This document shows positions 41,805-49,951 of a stretch of DNA of 64,000 nt, in pieces. The number at the start of each line of letters is the position of its first letter. Positions within the stretch are counted from its first letter, which is position 1. The notes under the pieces are model-generated. The model made no database searches. It was not told the origin of the DNA and saw nothing but the letters and a program-made list of their open reading frames with translations. The DNA is from Nakamurella deserti (GTDB lineage: Bacteria > Actinomycetota > Actinomycetes > Mycobacteriales > Nakamurellaceae): the NCBI RefSeq assembly GCF_003260015.1, contig NZ_QCXS01000004.1, positions 310,001 to 374,000 on the forward strand, read 5' to 3'. The translations under genes and the position numbers were made by a program.

Positions 41805-41959
41805 CGGAACCGCCGGTCCAAGACCCGTCCGGGGCTGCCTTCGTGGTGCGGTGGACCGGAGACACGTACCGCTCGTCGGCCGGGGTGCCGATGACAAGGC
41901 CGTCGACCTGCGACAACAGGCACCGGTCGGGGCCGCCGGCGGCGGATCGACCGGAGGGC

Positions 41960-42003
41960 GACCGACCGAAGATCGACCGAAGATCGACCGAATATCGACC
42001 GAC
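41960..42003. repeat. four 11-base tandem repeats in a divergent promoter region
   Basis: Four consecutive 11-base units: GACCGACCGAA, GATCGACCGAA, GATCGACCGAA, TATCGACCGAC. A further copy GATCGACCGGA lies at 41945-41955. The period is close to one helical turn, so a protein could bind along one face. The repeat sits between the thioredoxin and TetR genes. Nothing else coding is seen in 41760-42086. Confidence 0.6.
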
Positions 42004-42051
42004 CTGAGGCGGCGGAAACCAAAGGTGGAAAGACCGTTCTACCGACGTGCT

Positions 42052-42062
42052 GTTACCGTAAC
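42052..42062. promoter_or_regulatory. small palindrome before the TetR gene
   Basis: GTTAC-C-GTAAC, an 11-base perfect palindrome 24 bases upstream of the TetR start. It is well placed for autorepression. Confidence 0.45.
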
Positions 42063-42086
42063 CAGACCGGGGCGGGAAGGCAACAG

Positions 42087-42734
42087 ATGACCACGACCTT
42101 GTTCGAGCGGTTGGCGCGGCCGGCATCCGCGGCACCTCCGTCGCCGCAGCGCCGGCCGTCGGCGGCGCGGGAGCGGATCCTGTCGACCGCCGGGCGGTTG
42201 TTCTACGACGAGGGCATCCACGCGGTCGGGGTGGAGCGGGTCCTGACCGAGGCCGGTGTCACCAGAGTGACGTTCTACCGCCACTTCCCGTCCAAGGACG
42301 CGCTGATCGAGGCCTATCTGCGGGCTCGCGGCGACCGGATGCGCGACCGCATCGCCGCCGTTCACGGGGCGGTGGACGCCGACCCCCGGAGGACCCTGGA
42401 CGCGATCGCGGAGACCCTCGTGGACGACCGTTCGGGGGCCGGCTTCCGCGGGTGCGAGTTCGTCAACGCCGCCGCGGAGTACGCCGACGCGGCGCACCCG
42501 GCCCGCGCGGTCACCGTGCTGCAGCGTGGTTGGCTGATGGACGTCACGTCCGAGGCGCTGCACCAGCTGGGGCATCCGCAGCCGCGCCGGCTCGCCCGGC
42601 AGTTGCTCATGCTGCGGACCGGCGCCGCCGTCGCTTCGGATCTCGACGACGGCGAGGACATCGGCGAGGTGTTCCTCGAAGCCTGGCGGGCCGTGCTGGC
42701 GGCCGGTCTCGCCGCGGGCGTCGCCCGCCACTGA
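42087..42734 (+). CDS. TetR-family regulator
   Basis: A 215-residue TetR protein. The helix-turn-helix is at about residues 28-75 (ERILSTAGRLFYDEGIHAVGV, then VTRVTFYRHFPSKDALIEAYL). The rest is a helical ligand domain with two spaced aromatic/Cys positions in FRGCEFVNAAAEYADAAHPA, a segment common to the TetR branch near thioredoxin and alkylhydroperoxide genes. Divergent from thioredoxin-AhpD; it probably controls that pair and itself through the palindrome at 42052. Confidence 0.8.
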   Translation: MTTTLFERLARPASAAPPSPQRRPSAARERILSTAGRLFYDEGIHAVGVERVLTEAGVTRVTFYRHFPSKDALIEAYLRARGDRMRDRIAAVHGAVDADPRRTLDAIAETLVDDRSGAGFRGCEFVNAAAEYADAAHPARAVTVLQRGWLMDVTSEALHQLGHPQPRRLARQLLMLRTGAAVASDLDDGEDIGEVFLEAWRAVLAAGLAAGVARH

Positions 42735-42774
42735 CTCCCGGACGGGCCGACCGCGGACCGGGCCGGGGACGTGA

Positions 42775-43821
42775 TCAGGTGCCGCCGTACTCCTGCGTCG
42801 ACTGCCGCAGGATCAGCTCCGGGTCGAGGCGCACGGTGACGGCGGCCGGGGCCTCACCGGTGATGCGGGACAACGCGAGACCGGCTGCGCGACGGCCGAG
42901 TTCACCGCTCTGCAGGCGCACGGTGGTCAACGGCGGCGCCAGATGAGCGGTCAGCGGGGAGTCGTTGTAGCCGACGACCGACACGTCCTCCGGGCAGCGC
43001 AGTCCCCGTTCGGCCAGGGCACTGAGCGCGCCCACGGCCATCATGTCGTTGTGGGCGAAGATCGCCGTCGGCCGCCCACCGGCCGGTCGGTCCAGCACCG
43101 CCCCGGCCAGTCGCCGGCCCTCCTCGATGGTCGGCGCGGAGGCCTCGTCGTCCGGACTGACGTCGACGACCCCCCGGGCCGCCACGACCTCGCGGTAGGA
43201 CCGCCGGCGCACCACGAAGGACAGCACGTTCCCCGGGCCGCACAACTGCGCCAACCTGGGGTGCCCGAGCTGGACCAGGTGCTCGGTGGCCAGGCGCGCC
43301 CCCACGACATCGTCGTGCAGGACGGCGAAATGGCCGTCGTCGGCGAGCCCGCGCACCGCCAGTACCACCGGCATCGACCGGTCGATGGAGTCGATCAGGG
43401 CGGTGTCGTCCAGATGGGCGGCGGCCAGGATCACCGCGTCGACCCGCCGCGTCACCAGGTGGTCGGTGATGGCCTTGAGACGGCCCGGTGCGTCGTGGGT
43501 CTCGGCGATGAGCACGGTGAACCCGGCCTCGCCGACGACGGCCTCGATGCCCCGCAGGATGGGTGGCAGGTAGGGGTTGCCGAGGTCGGCGGCGACCACG
43601 CCGATGATGCCGCTACGCCCCGTCCGCAGGCTGCGCGCGACGGCGTTGCCGCGGTAGCCGAGCTCGACCGCCGCAGCGAGCACCCGCTCGCGGGTCGCCT
43701 CGTTGACCAGTTCGGCCCGTTCCGGGTCGAGCGCGCGCGACACCGTGCCCGGATGGACCTGCGCCAACCTGGCCACGTCCCGCAGCGTCGCCTCACCCAC
43801 CGCTCGCCCCGCTCTCGCCAT
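42775..43821 (-). CDS. LacI-family transcriptional repressor
   Basis: A 348-residue LacI-type repressor. The DNA-binding headpiece ATLRDVARLAQVHPGTVSRAL is at residues 11-31 with the hinge helix to about 60, followed by a periplasmic-binding-protein-like effector domain (GIIGVVAADLGNPYLPPILRG; FAHNDMMAVGALSALAERGL; VSVVGYNDSP). It is the last gene of the long minus-strand run that starts at the binding-protein gene at 54893. A perfect palindrome of the LacI-operator type heads that run, so autoregulation by an imported sugar or its product is likely. Confidence 0.85.
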   Translation of the reverse strand: MARAGRAVGEATLRDVARLAQVHPGTVSRALDPERAELVNEATRERVLAAAVELGYRGNAVARSLRTGRSGIIGVVAADLGNPYLPPILRGIEAVVGEAGFTVLIAETHDAPGRLKAITDHLVTRRVDAVILAAAHLDDTALIDSIDRSMPVVLAVRGLADDGHFAVLHDDVVGARLATEHLVQLGHPRLAQLCGPGNVLSFVVRRRSYREVVAARGVVDVSPDDEASAPTIEEGRRLAGAVLDRPAGGRPTAIFAHNDMMAVGALSALAERGLRCPEDVSVVGYNDSPLTAHLAPPLTTVRLQSGELGRRAAGLALSRITGEAPAAVTVRLDPELILRQSTQEYGGT

Positions 43822-43894
43822 CGTCGCCCCCCGGCAGACCCGGCGGCCCTTCGTCGCCCCGGTCGTCGACGGGAGCTGTCCGCCCAGGTGGAGC

Positions 43895-44836
43895 CTAGTG
43901 GGCGGTCCGTGAACCGGCCGCCGATGCGGACTCCGCCGCGTCGATGACCGCCAGGGTGCTCTCCCGGACGGCCGCGAGTGCGACCGGCAGCGGGAGCGCC
44001 CGGAAGTCGGCCGAGATCATCTCCACACCCCACGGTCCACGCCAACCGGCGTCGTGCAGGGCCCGGACGAACGCGTCCACCGCCAGATCGCCGTGGCCCG
44101 GCAGCAGCCGCCGGTCGAGGGTGTCGTCCCACAGTGAACCGACGACCTGGGCACTCGCGTCGTCGAGTTCGACCACGAACACCGACCCGATCGGAAGTCG
44201 GCGGACCTCCTCGTAGGAGGTGCCACCGCGCGCCACGTGCCAGACGTCGACGGTCAGTCCGCCGGCGGGATGTGCCGCCCCGGTCACGATGTCGACGCCG
44301 TCGGCCAGCGTGCGCACGTCCGACATCGGCAACGGCTCGAGCGCGACCCGCAGGCCGTGGCCGGCCGCGTCGGCGGCGAGTGCCGCGAACGCCGTCACCA
44401 TCGCGTCCCGTGGCACCGGTTCACCGACCCGCAGGTGGTCGAGTTCGCCGGCCACCTTGACGGTGCGGGCGCCGAGCGCGGTGGCGGCCTCGAACAGCTC
44501 GTGGCGTACCCGGTCGCTGGCCCGTCGCCGCTCGCCGGTGGTCCACCAGTCCGACAGGAACTCGACCTCGACGTAGGCCAGCCCGGCGTCGTCGATCATC
44601 CGGCGGGCGGTGGCCAGGCCGACCGTCCGCCGGATCTCGACGAGGTCGGCGTGGACGAGACCGACGCCGTGGAAACCGGTTCCGGTGATGGCCGCGAGCC
44701 GGGTGGCCAGGTCGTGGGGGCTGCGCTCGTCCGGCCAGGCCGGCCTCGCGTTACCGGCCCACGTCCAGCAGCTGGCGACCAACCGGCGGTCGATCGCACC
44801 GGGCGGCAGGGCCTCCCCCGCGACCGGCCCGGTCAC
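43895..44836 (-). CDS. xylose-isomerase-like TIM-barrel isomerase/epimerase
   Basis: A 313-residue TIM barrel of the sugar-phosphate isomerase/epimerase family. Candidate metal ligands in order are Glu in YVEVEFLSDWW, Glu in VALEPLPMSDV, Asp and His in TVDVWHVARGG, and Glu in PWGVEMISAD. The start is GTG 44836 in a GTGA overlap with the SDR gene before it. It belongs to the transporter-dehydrogenase-LacI run. Family members handle keto-sugars, inososes and dehydro-sugar acids. Confidence 0.8.
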   Translation of the reverse strand: MTGPVAGEALPPGAIDRRLVASCWTWAGNARPAWPDERSPHDLATRLAAITGTGFHGVGLVHADLVEIRRTVGLATARRMIDDAGLAYVEVEFLSDWWTTGERRRASDRVRHELFEAATALGARTVKVAGELDHLRVGEPVPRDAMVTAFAALAADAAGHGLRVALEPLPMSDVRTLADGVDIVTGAAHPAGGLTVDVWHVARGGTSYEEVRRLPIGSVFVVELDDASAQVVGSLWDDTLDRRLLPGHGDLAVDAFVRALHDAGWRGPWGVEMISADFRALPLPVALAAVRESTLAVIDAAESASAAGSRTAH

Positions 44837-45672
44837 GACCGGCCGGAGGCCGCCGGCACCCGGACCGAGGTGCCCTCGGCGCCGGTCCGGAAGTCGAAGC
44901 CGGTGGTGAGCCCGCCGTCGATCATCACGCTGGCGCCGGTCATCCCGCGGGCGGCGTCGGACAGCAGGAACAGGATCCCGTCGGCCACCTGGGCCGGGTC
45001 GAGGATCTCGCCGAAGGGCTGCCGCTGCTCGCGGGTGTGCAGGAACGCGTCCGAGTCGTCGGCCGAGGCCAGGTGGCGCTCGAACAACCCGGCGCGCATC
45101 GGCCCGGGGCACACCACGTTGACGTTGACCCCGGCCCGGGCCTGGTCGAGGGCGACCGTGCGGGCGAGTTGCAGCACCGCGGACTTGCTGGCGCAGTAGG
45201 CGGCCAGCTGCTGTTCGGCGAAGTGCGCGTCGATGCTGGCCACCGACACCACGGACCCGCCACCCCGGGCCACCATCGCGGGGATCACCGCGCGCATGGC
45301 CATCACGGTGCCGATGATGTTGACGTCCAGGGTCTGGCGGACCTGGTCCATCGGCTGGGTGAGGATGTCGCCGACGTGCAGGATGGCTGCGTTGGTGACC
45401 AGACCCAGCGACCCGCCGGCCGGCAGGGAGGCGGTGACGCCGGCCCAGAGTTGTTCGTCGGTCACGGATCCCGCGACGTGGGTGTAGCCCTCGTACCCGG
45501 CCAGCGCCGGCGGGGCGGAAGCCAGGTCCACGCCGAGAACGCCACACCCGGCGGCCAGCAGCTTCTCGGCGAGGACGGCCCCCAGACCGCCGCCGGTGCC
45601 GGTGACGACCACCAGCTCGGGAAGCTGGCCGGGCAGGCTGCGCGTGGTGGGGGTGGTGGAGATGGTGCTCAT
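44833..45672 (-). CDS. SDR, fused-operon copy before the isomerase
   Basis: A 279-residue SDR. The cofactor turn TGTGGGLG is at 24-31 and TNAAI replaces NNAG. The catalytic Ser is in VVSVASIDAH, and Tyr-Lys in YCASK. The start at 45672 follows GGGAG; an upstream frame adds only low-complexity residues. It is 34 bases behind another SDR gene and overlaps the isomerase gene by GTGA, which suggests oxidation followed directly by isomerisation. Confidence 0.85.
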   Translation of the reverse strand: MSTISTTPTTRSLPGQLPELVVVTGTGGGLGAVLAEKLLAAGCGVLGVDLASAPPALAGYEGYTHVAGSVTDEQLWAGVTASLPAGGSLGLVTNAAILHVGDILTQPMDQVRQTLDVNIIGTVMAMRAVIPAMVARGGGSVVSVASIDAHFAEQQLAAYCASKSAVLQLARTVALDQARAGVNVNVVCPGPMRAGLFERHLASADDSDAFLHTREQRQPFGEILDPAQVADGILFLLSDAARGMTGASVMIDGGLTTGFDFRTGAEGTSVRVPAASGRS

Positions 45673-45706
45673 AAGGACTCCCTTGTCGGACTCGGGGATG
45701 GGGTGC

Positions 45707-46504
45707 TCAACCGGCGGCGCGGACGGTGCCGCCGTCGACGCCGAGGGCGGTGCCGGTGATGAAGGACGCCGCGGGGGACGCCAGGAAGACGATGGCCCGG
45801 GCCACCTCGTCGGGTTGCCCAATGCGGCCCAGCGGGATCGCCCGGTCGGCCACCAGCTGGTCGACCGCGTCCTGGCCGGTCTTGCCGTAGGACTCCTCGA
45901 TGGTCCCGAGGAACCCGCCCGGCTTCCACCAGAACGGCGTCCAGATCGGTCCCGGGCAGACCGAGTTGACCCGGATCGCCGGGCCCTGGGACAGCGCGAG
46001 CGACTGCGCGACGTTGAGCATCGCGGCCTTGCTCGCCGCGTAGTCGACGATGACCGGTTCGGGCTGCCGGGCGAGGTCGGACGCCACGTTCACCACGGCG
46101 CCGCCACCGTGCTCCTGCATCAGCGGCAGCAGCTCGCGGCAGGTCCGGATCATCGCGAACAGGTTGAGGTCGAAGGTCCGGTGCCACATCTCGTCGTCGA
46201 TGGCTTCGAACGGCAGCATCCGACCGGCCCCGACGTTGTTGACGAGGATGTCGGGGGCGGCGCCGAGAGCGTCCACGCCGGCGGCCGCCGCGGTCCGGCA
46301 GCCCTCCAGGGTGGCCAGGTCCTGGACGAAAGGCGTCACCGTGCTGAGGTTCTCACCGGTGATGTACTCGTCGAGGGCGGCGCCGTCGTGGTCGACGGCG
46401 AACACCCGGACCCCTTCGGCGGCCAGCAACCGGACCACGTCACGGCCGATGCCGGTCGCGCTGCCGGTCACGTAGGCGGTCTTGCCCGTCAGGCCCAGAT
46501 CCAT
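45707..46504 (-). CDS. SDR of the LacI-controlled run
   Basis: A 265-residue SDR with the cofactor turn TGSATGIG at 13-20, NNVGAG in place of NNAG, Ser in NVASDLA and the Tyr-Lys pair in YAASK. An insert WTPFWWKPGGFLGTIEESY after the active site marks a substrate lid richer in aromatic residues than in the neighbouring SDRs. The start at 46504 follows AGGAGG six bases away, chosen over an in-frame ATG 15 bases earlier that overlaps the ribosome binding site. Confidence 0.85.
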   Translation of the reverse strand: MDLGLTGKTAYVTGSATGIGRDVVRLLAAEGVRVFAVDHDGAALDEYITGENLSTVTPFVQDLATLEGCRTAAAAGVDALGAAPDILVNNVGAGRMLPFEAIDDEMWHRTFDLNLFAMIRTCRELLPLMQEHGGGAVVNVASDLARQPEPVIVDYAASKAAMLNVAQSLALSQGPAIRVNSVCPGPIWTPFWWKPGGFLGTIEESYGKTGQDAVDQLVADRAIPLGRIGQPDEVARAIVFLASPAASFITGTALGVDGGTVRAAG

Positions 46505-46614
46505 CTCATACCTCCTCATCCATGGGTCGCCGGTCGGCGACCGCGGGTGGCCCGGTGGCCCGGGCCCGGCCGGACCCGGTGCCGCGCCCGGTGGTCACCG
46601 TGTCCGATCCACCG

Positions 46615-47523
46615 TCACGGCTTGCTGCCCTGCTGGGTGGTGGCCTCCGTGGCGGCGCCGGCCGCCCGGCGCCGGGTGACCTCGGCGACGGCCGCCCAGT
46701 CCAGATCGGCACCGGCGGCGACGGCCTCGGTGAAGACCTCGTCGAGCACCCCGGCGGTGGGCAGCTCCACGTCCACCGCGGCTGCGGCCTGCCGGGCCAG
46801 GCCCAGGTCCTTCAGTCCCAGTGTGGTGGTGAATCCGGCCGGAAGGTAACGGCTCTCGGCGATCGCGGCGCCGTACCCGCCGTACACGGGTCCGGGGAAC
46901 AGCGAGTTGTTGGCGAGCTCGACGAAGGCGGACGGGTCGATCCCGGACCGCTCGACCAGCGTCAGCGACTCGGCCATCGCCTGCAGCGCATGGATGATCA
47001 GGTAGTTGACGCCGATCTTGGCGGTGTTGGCCGCGCTCGGGTCGCTGCCCATGGGCCAGACCCGGCCGGCGAGTGCCTCCAGCGCGTCCTCCAGGGACGA
47101 CCGGGCGTCGTCGGCACCGGCCACCACGATGTTGAGCTTGCCGGCCGCGGCGACCGGCGGTCGGCCGATCACCGGGGCGGCGACGTACCCGACGCCGGCG
47201 GCGGCGTGCGCGGCGGCGAACTCACCGGCCGCGGCGACGCTGACGGTGGCCATGTTGGCGTGCACGCACCCCGCCGGGGCGGCGGCCAGCACCTCGGGGG
47301 TGAACACGGCCCGGAACGCGGCGTCGTGCGCCAGGACCGACAGCACCCGGCCGGTCGCCAGCACCTCGCCGACGTCGGCGGCCGCCCGCGCGCCCCGCTC
47401 GACCAGCGGCGGGACAGCGTCCCGGGAGCGGTTCCACACCACGACGTCGAAGCCCTCGTCGAGCAGCCGCCCGACCATGGCCGAACCCATGCTGCCCAGC
47501 CCCACGAAACCGATGGTGGTCAT
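46615..47523 (-). CDS. 3-hydroxyisobutyrate dehydrogenase-family oxidoreductase
   Basis: A 302-residue beta-hydroxyacid dehydrogenase. The N-terminal cofactor turn is GFVGLGSMGSAM at 5-16, and the conserved catalytic Lys168 is in NTAKIGVNYLI; the C-terminal helical domain is complete. The family oxidises 3-hydroxyisobutyrate, tartronate semialdehyde and similar acids. Its ATG overlaps the stop of the zinc dehydrogenase before it. In context it may act late in the route, on a three- or four-carbon hydroxyacid. Confidence 0.8.
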   Translation of the reverse strand: MTTIGFVGLGSMGSAMVGRLLDEGFDVVVWNRSRDAVPPLVERGARAAADVGEVLATGRVLSVLAHDAAFRAVFTPEVLAAAPAGCVHANMATVSVAAAGEFAAAHAAAGVGYVAAPVIGRPPVAAAGKLNIVVAGADDARSSLEDALEALAGRVWPMGSDPSAANTAKIGVNYLIIHALQAMAESLTLVERSGIDPSAFVELANNSLFPGPVYGGYGAAIAESRYLPAGFTTTLGLKDLGLARQAAAAVDVELPTAGVLDEVFTEAVAAGADLDWAAVAEVTRRRAAGAATEATTQQGSKP

Positions 47524-48674
47524 ACCGATGTCCTCTCCTCGACGGCCGTCCCGGCCGGCGCCCCACCGGCCGGCGGCCGGGCGGACGCCGCCTCCGACAG
47601 TCTCTCGGGTGCCCCGTCCCCCGGTCGCACCAGGACCTTGAGCTGGTCACCGGCCGGGTCGACGAGAGCGTCGAAGCCCTGCGTCACGACGTCGTCGAGT
47701 GCGACGACGGAGGTGAGGACCTTGCGCACCGGGTAGCTGCCACGGGCGATCATGCGGATGATGCGGGGCCAGTCGGTGGTGCGGAAGCACCAGCTGCCGT
47801 ACAGGTCGAGGTCCTTCTGGGCCAGCAGCATCGCGTCCAGGGTGGCCGGCCGGGTGTGCAGACCGGTCTGCACGATGCGGCCGGCCGGGCGGGTGGTGCG
47901 CACGGCCAGCCCGAGACCGGCCGAGGTGCCCGAACACTCGGCCACCACGTCGACGCCCACCCCTGCGGTGAGCTCGGCGATGGCCTCGTCGAGGTCCTCG
48001 GACGGGTCGAGCACGGGACCGACGTCCAGCGCCCGGGCCCGCGCCGCCCGCCGTGGGTTCGGTTCCACGATGATGACGAGACCGGCCCCCACCGCGTCGG
48101 CGTAGAGGGCGCTGAGCGCACCCACCGGTCCGGCGCCGGTGACCAGCACGGTGTCGCCACCCTCGACCCGGGCCCGCTCCAGGCCGTATCCGGCCACCGC
48201 GGCCGGCTCGACCAGCGCCCCGTCCTCGTCGGTCAGCTCCGCCGGCAGGACGGCGACCTGGTAGTCCTTGACCACGGCCCAGGGCGCCAGACCGCCGGTG
48301 GCGGCGCTGAGTCCGGTGGCCGCGAAGTTGCTGCAGAGGTTGGCCTTCCCGTGCCGGCAGGCCCAGCAGTGCCCGCAGACGATCGCGGGCATCACCGAGA
48401 CGCGGTCTCCCACCCGCGCCCCACGTACGGCCGGCCCCACCTCGCGCACCCGGGCGGAGAACTCGTGGCCGAGGATCTGCGGGAGGGTCGCGCCGGTCAG
48501 CGGATGCGGGTCGACCGGCGTGACGATCGGCCCCGCGGTGTACTCGTGCAGGTCGGTCCCGCAGATGCCGCACAGCGCGACCTCGAGCAGGAGTTCGTCC
48601 GGCGCCGAGATCGCGGGCTCCGGGACGTCCTCGATGCGGATGTCGTGGGCGGTGTGGAAACGCGCTGCTCTCAT
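47520..48674 (-). CDS. zinc alcohol dehydrogenase (butanediol/sorbitol dehydrogenase-like)
   Basis: A 384-residue medium-chain dehydrogenase. Catalytic zinc ligands are Cys in CGICGTDLHEY and His-Glu in LGHEFSA, and the structural zinc loop has CGHCWACRHGKANLC. The nucleotide turn is VTGAGPVGAL. About 25 extra C-terminal residues rich in Ala/Pro/Gly extend past the usual end. The order of segments resembles 2,3-butanediol dehydrogenases. GAGGAG lies upstream of the start at 48674, and a G-rich tandem repeat separates it from the previous gene. Confidence 0.85.
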   Translation of the reverse strand: MRAARFHTAHDIRIEDVPEPAISAPDELLLEVALCGICGTDLHEYTAGPIVTPVDPHPLTGATLPQILGHEFSARVREVGPAVRGARVGDRVSVMPAIVCGHCWACRHGKANLCSNFAATGLSAATGGLAPWAVVKDYQVAVLPAELTDEDGALVEPAAVAGYGLERARVEGGDTVLVTGAGPVGALSALYADAVGAGLVIIVEPNPRRAARARALDVGPVLDPSEDLDEAIAELTAGVGVDVVAECSGTSAGLGLAVRTTRPAGRIVQTGLHTRPATLDAMLLAQKDLDLYGSWCFRTTDWPRIIRMIARGSYPVRKVLTSVVALDDVVTQGFDALVDPAGDQLKVLVRPGDGAPERLSEAASARPPAGGAPAGTAVEERTSV

Positions 48675-48693
48675 CGCGTGCTCACTCCTCTCA

Positions 48694-48822
48694 GGGGTGG
48701 GGGCGGGGCGGGCGCTCCGCGGGTGGGGGCGGCGGGGCGCTCCGCGCGTGGTGGCGGCGGGGCACTCGGTCGGTGGGGGGCGGCGGGGCGCTCCGTGGGT
48801 GGGGGCGGCGGCGGGCGCCGGC
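48694..48822. repeat. G-rich imperfect tandem repeat with quadruplex potential
   Basis: Four to five imperfect units of about 26 bases built on GGGTGGGGGCGGCGGGGCGC followed by TCCGC. The segment 48694-48712 (GGGGTGGGGGCGGGGCGGG) fits a four-run quadruplex motif. The G-rich strand is the template of the surrounding operon. It lies in the 206-base gap between two alcohol dehydrogenase genes. Confidence 0.6.
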
Positions 48823-48880
48823 TCGGGTCCCGGGGAGGGCGGGAGCCCGTCCGGACAGCGCGGCGCCCGCGCCGCCGGTC

Positions 48881-49951
48881 TCAGGCGGTGGCCGGCGTCG
48901 GATCGACGAGGAACTTGCCGCGGGCCGTGCGGGCGGCCAGCGGCCCGAACGCGTCCTCGACGATGCGGTCCAGAGGCACCACCCGCTCGACCAGCAACGC
49001 GGAGAGGTCCCGTTTGCGCAGGATCTCCAGCGCCGCCGGCAGGTCGACCGGGCAGACGTGCGCCAGCGAGGTGGAGATGTCGATCTCGCGGACGGACAGG
49101 TCCAGCAGGTTGAGCTCGGTGCCGCCCGGGTGCAGGCCGACCAGCTGCAGCCGGCCGCCCCGACGCAGCAGCTGCTGGGCCAGCTGCGGGTTGCCCTTGA
49201 CCCCGCTGGCCTCGAACACCACGTCGGCGCCGTCCCCGCCGGTGACCTCGGCGACGACGTCGGCCAGCGACTCCTCCCGCAGGTTCACCGGCCGGTCGGC
49301 GCCCAGCGCGGTGGCCGTGGTCAGGCGCTCCGGGTCGACATCGGCGGCGATGACCACGCGACAACCGATCTCGGCGACACCCGCGAGGATGAAGCTGCCG
49401 ATCGCCCCGGCCCCGAGGACCACGGCGACGTCTCCCGGGCGGACCCCGGAGCGGTTCACCGCGTGCAGCCCGACGGCGAGGGGCTGTGCGAGCGCGGCGT
49501 TGTCGTCGTCGATCCCAGCCGGCACCGGTACCAGCATCCGCGCTTCCACGGTGATCGCCTCGGTGAGTCCGCCGTCGAGGTTGAGACCGTAGGTGAAGTA
49601 CCGCCGGCACAGGTTGAACCGTCCGTCGGCGCACCACCGGCAGTCACCGCACCAGACCCCGGCCCCGGCGGCGACCCGGTCGCCCACGGCGAGGCCCTCG
49701 ACGCCGTCACCGAGATCGAGCACCTCGCCGATGAACTCGTGACCCAACGCGATGGGCCCCTGCACGCCGGTCACCGGGTGGGCGGTGGTCAGCGGGGTGA
49801 GTACCGGGCCGTGGTCGAACTCGCTGGCGTCGGTGCCGCAGAGGCCGGCTCGGACCACCCGCAGCCGGACCTGTCCCGGTCGGGGAGCGGCTGCCGCCGG
49901 GCGGTCCTCGACGCGCAGATCGCCGGGGGCGTGCAGGACGGCGGCTCTCAC
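48881..49951 (-). CDS. zinc alcohol dehydrogenase of the LacI-controlled run
   Basis: A 356-residue medium-chain dehydrogenase. Catalytic ligands are Cys in AGLCGTDASEFDHG and His-Glu in LGHEFIG. The structural zinc loop is CGDCRWCADGRFNLC, and the cofactor turn VLGAGAIGSF. The start is GTG 49951 in a GTGA overlap with the zinc-loop-lacking dehydrogenase gene upstream, so the two may work together or as a heteromer. This protein is only distantly alike to the 384-residue enzyme that follows. Confidence 0.85.
   Translation of the reverse strand: MRAAVLHAPGDLRVEDRPAAAAPRPGQVRLRVVRAGLCGTDASEFDHGPVLTPLTTAHPVTGVQGPIALGHEFIGEVLDLGDGVEGLAVGDRVAAGAGVWCGDCRWCADGRFNLCRRYFTYGLNLDGGLTEAITVEARMLVPVPAGIDDDNAALAQPLAVGLHAVNRSGVRPGDVAVVLGAGAIGSFILAGVAEIGCRVVIAADVDPERLTTATALGADRPVNLREESLADVVAEVTGGDGADVVFEASGVKGNPQLAQQLLRRGGRLQLVGLHPGGTELNLLDLSVREIDISTSLAHVCPVDLPAALEILRKRDLSALLVERVVPLDRIVEDAFGPLAARTARGKFLVDPTPATA

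Noticed and set aside
41945-42003. 11-base tandem repeats considered as replication iterons
   Set aside because: No replication initiator gene or AT-rich stretch nearby; the repeats lie in a divergent promoter region.
48694-48822. G-rich repeat considered as a CRISPR array
   Set aside because: Units are imperfect, adjoining, about 26 bases, without spacers, and no cas gene is nearby.
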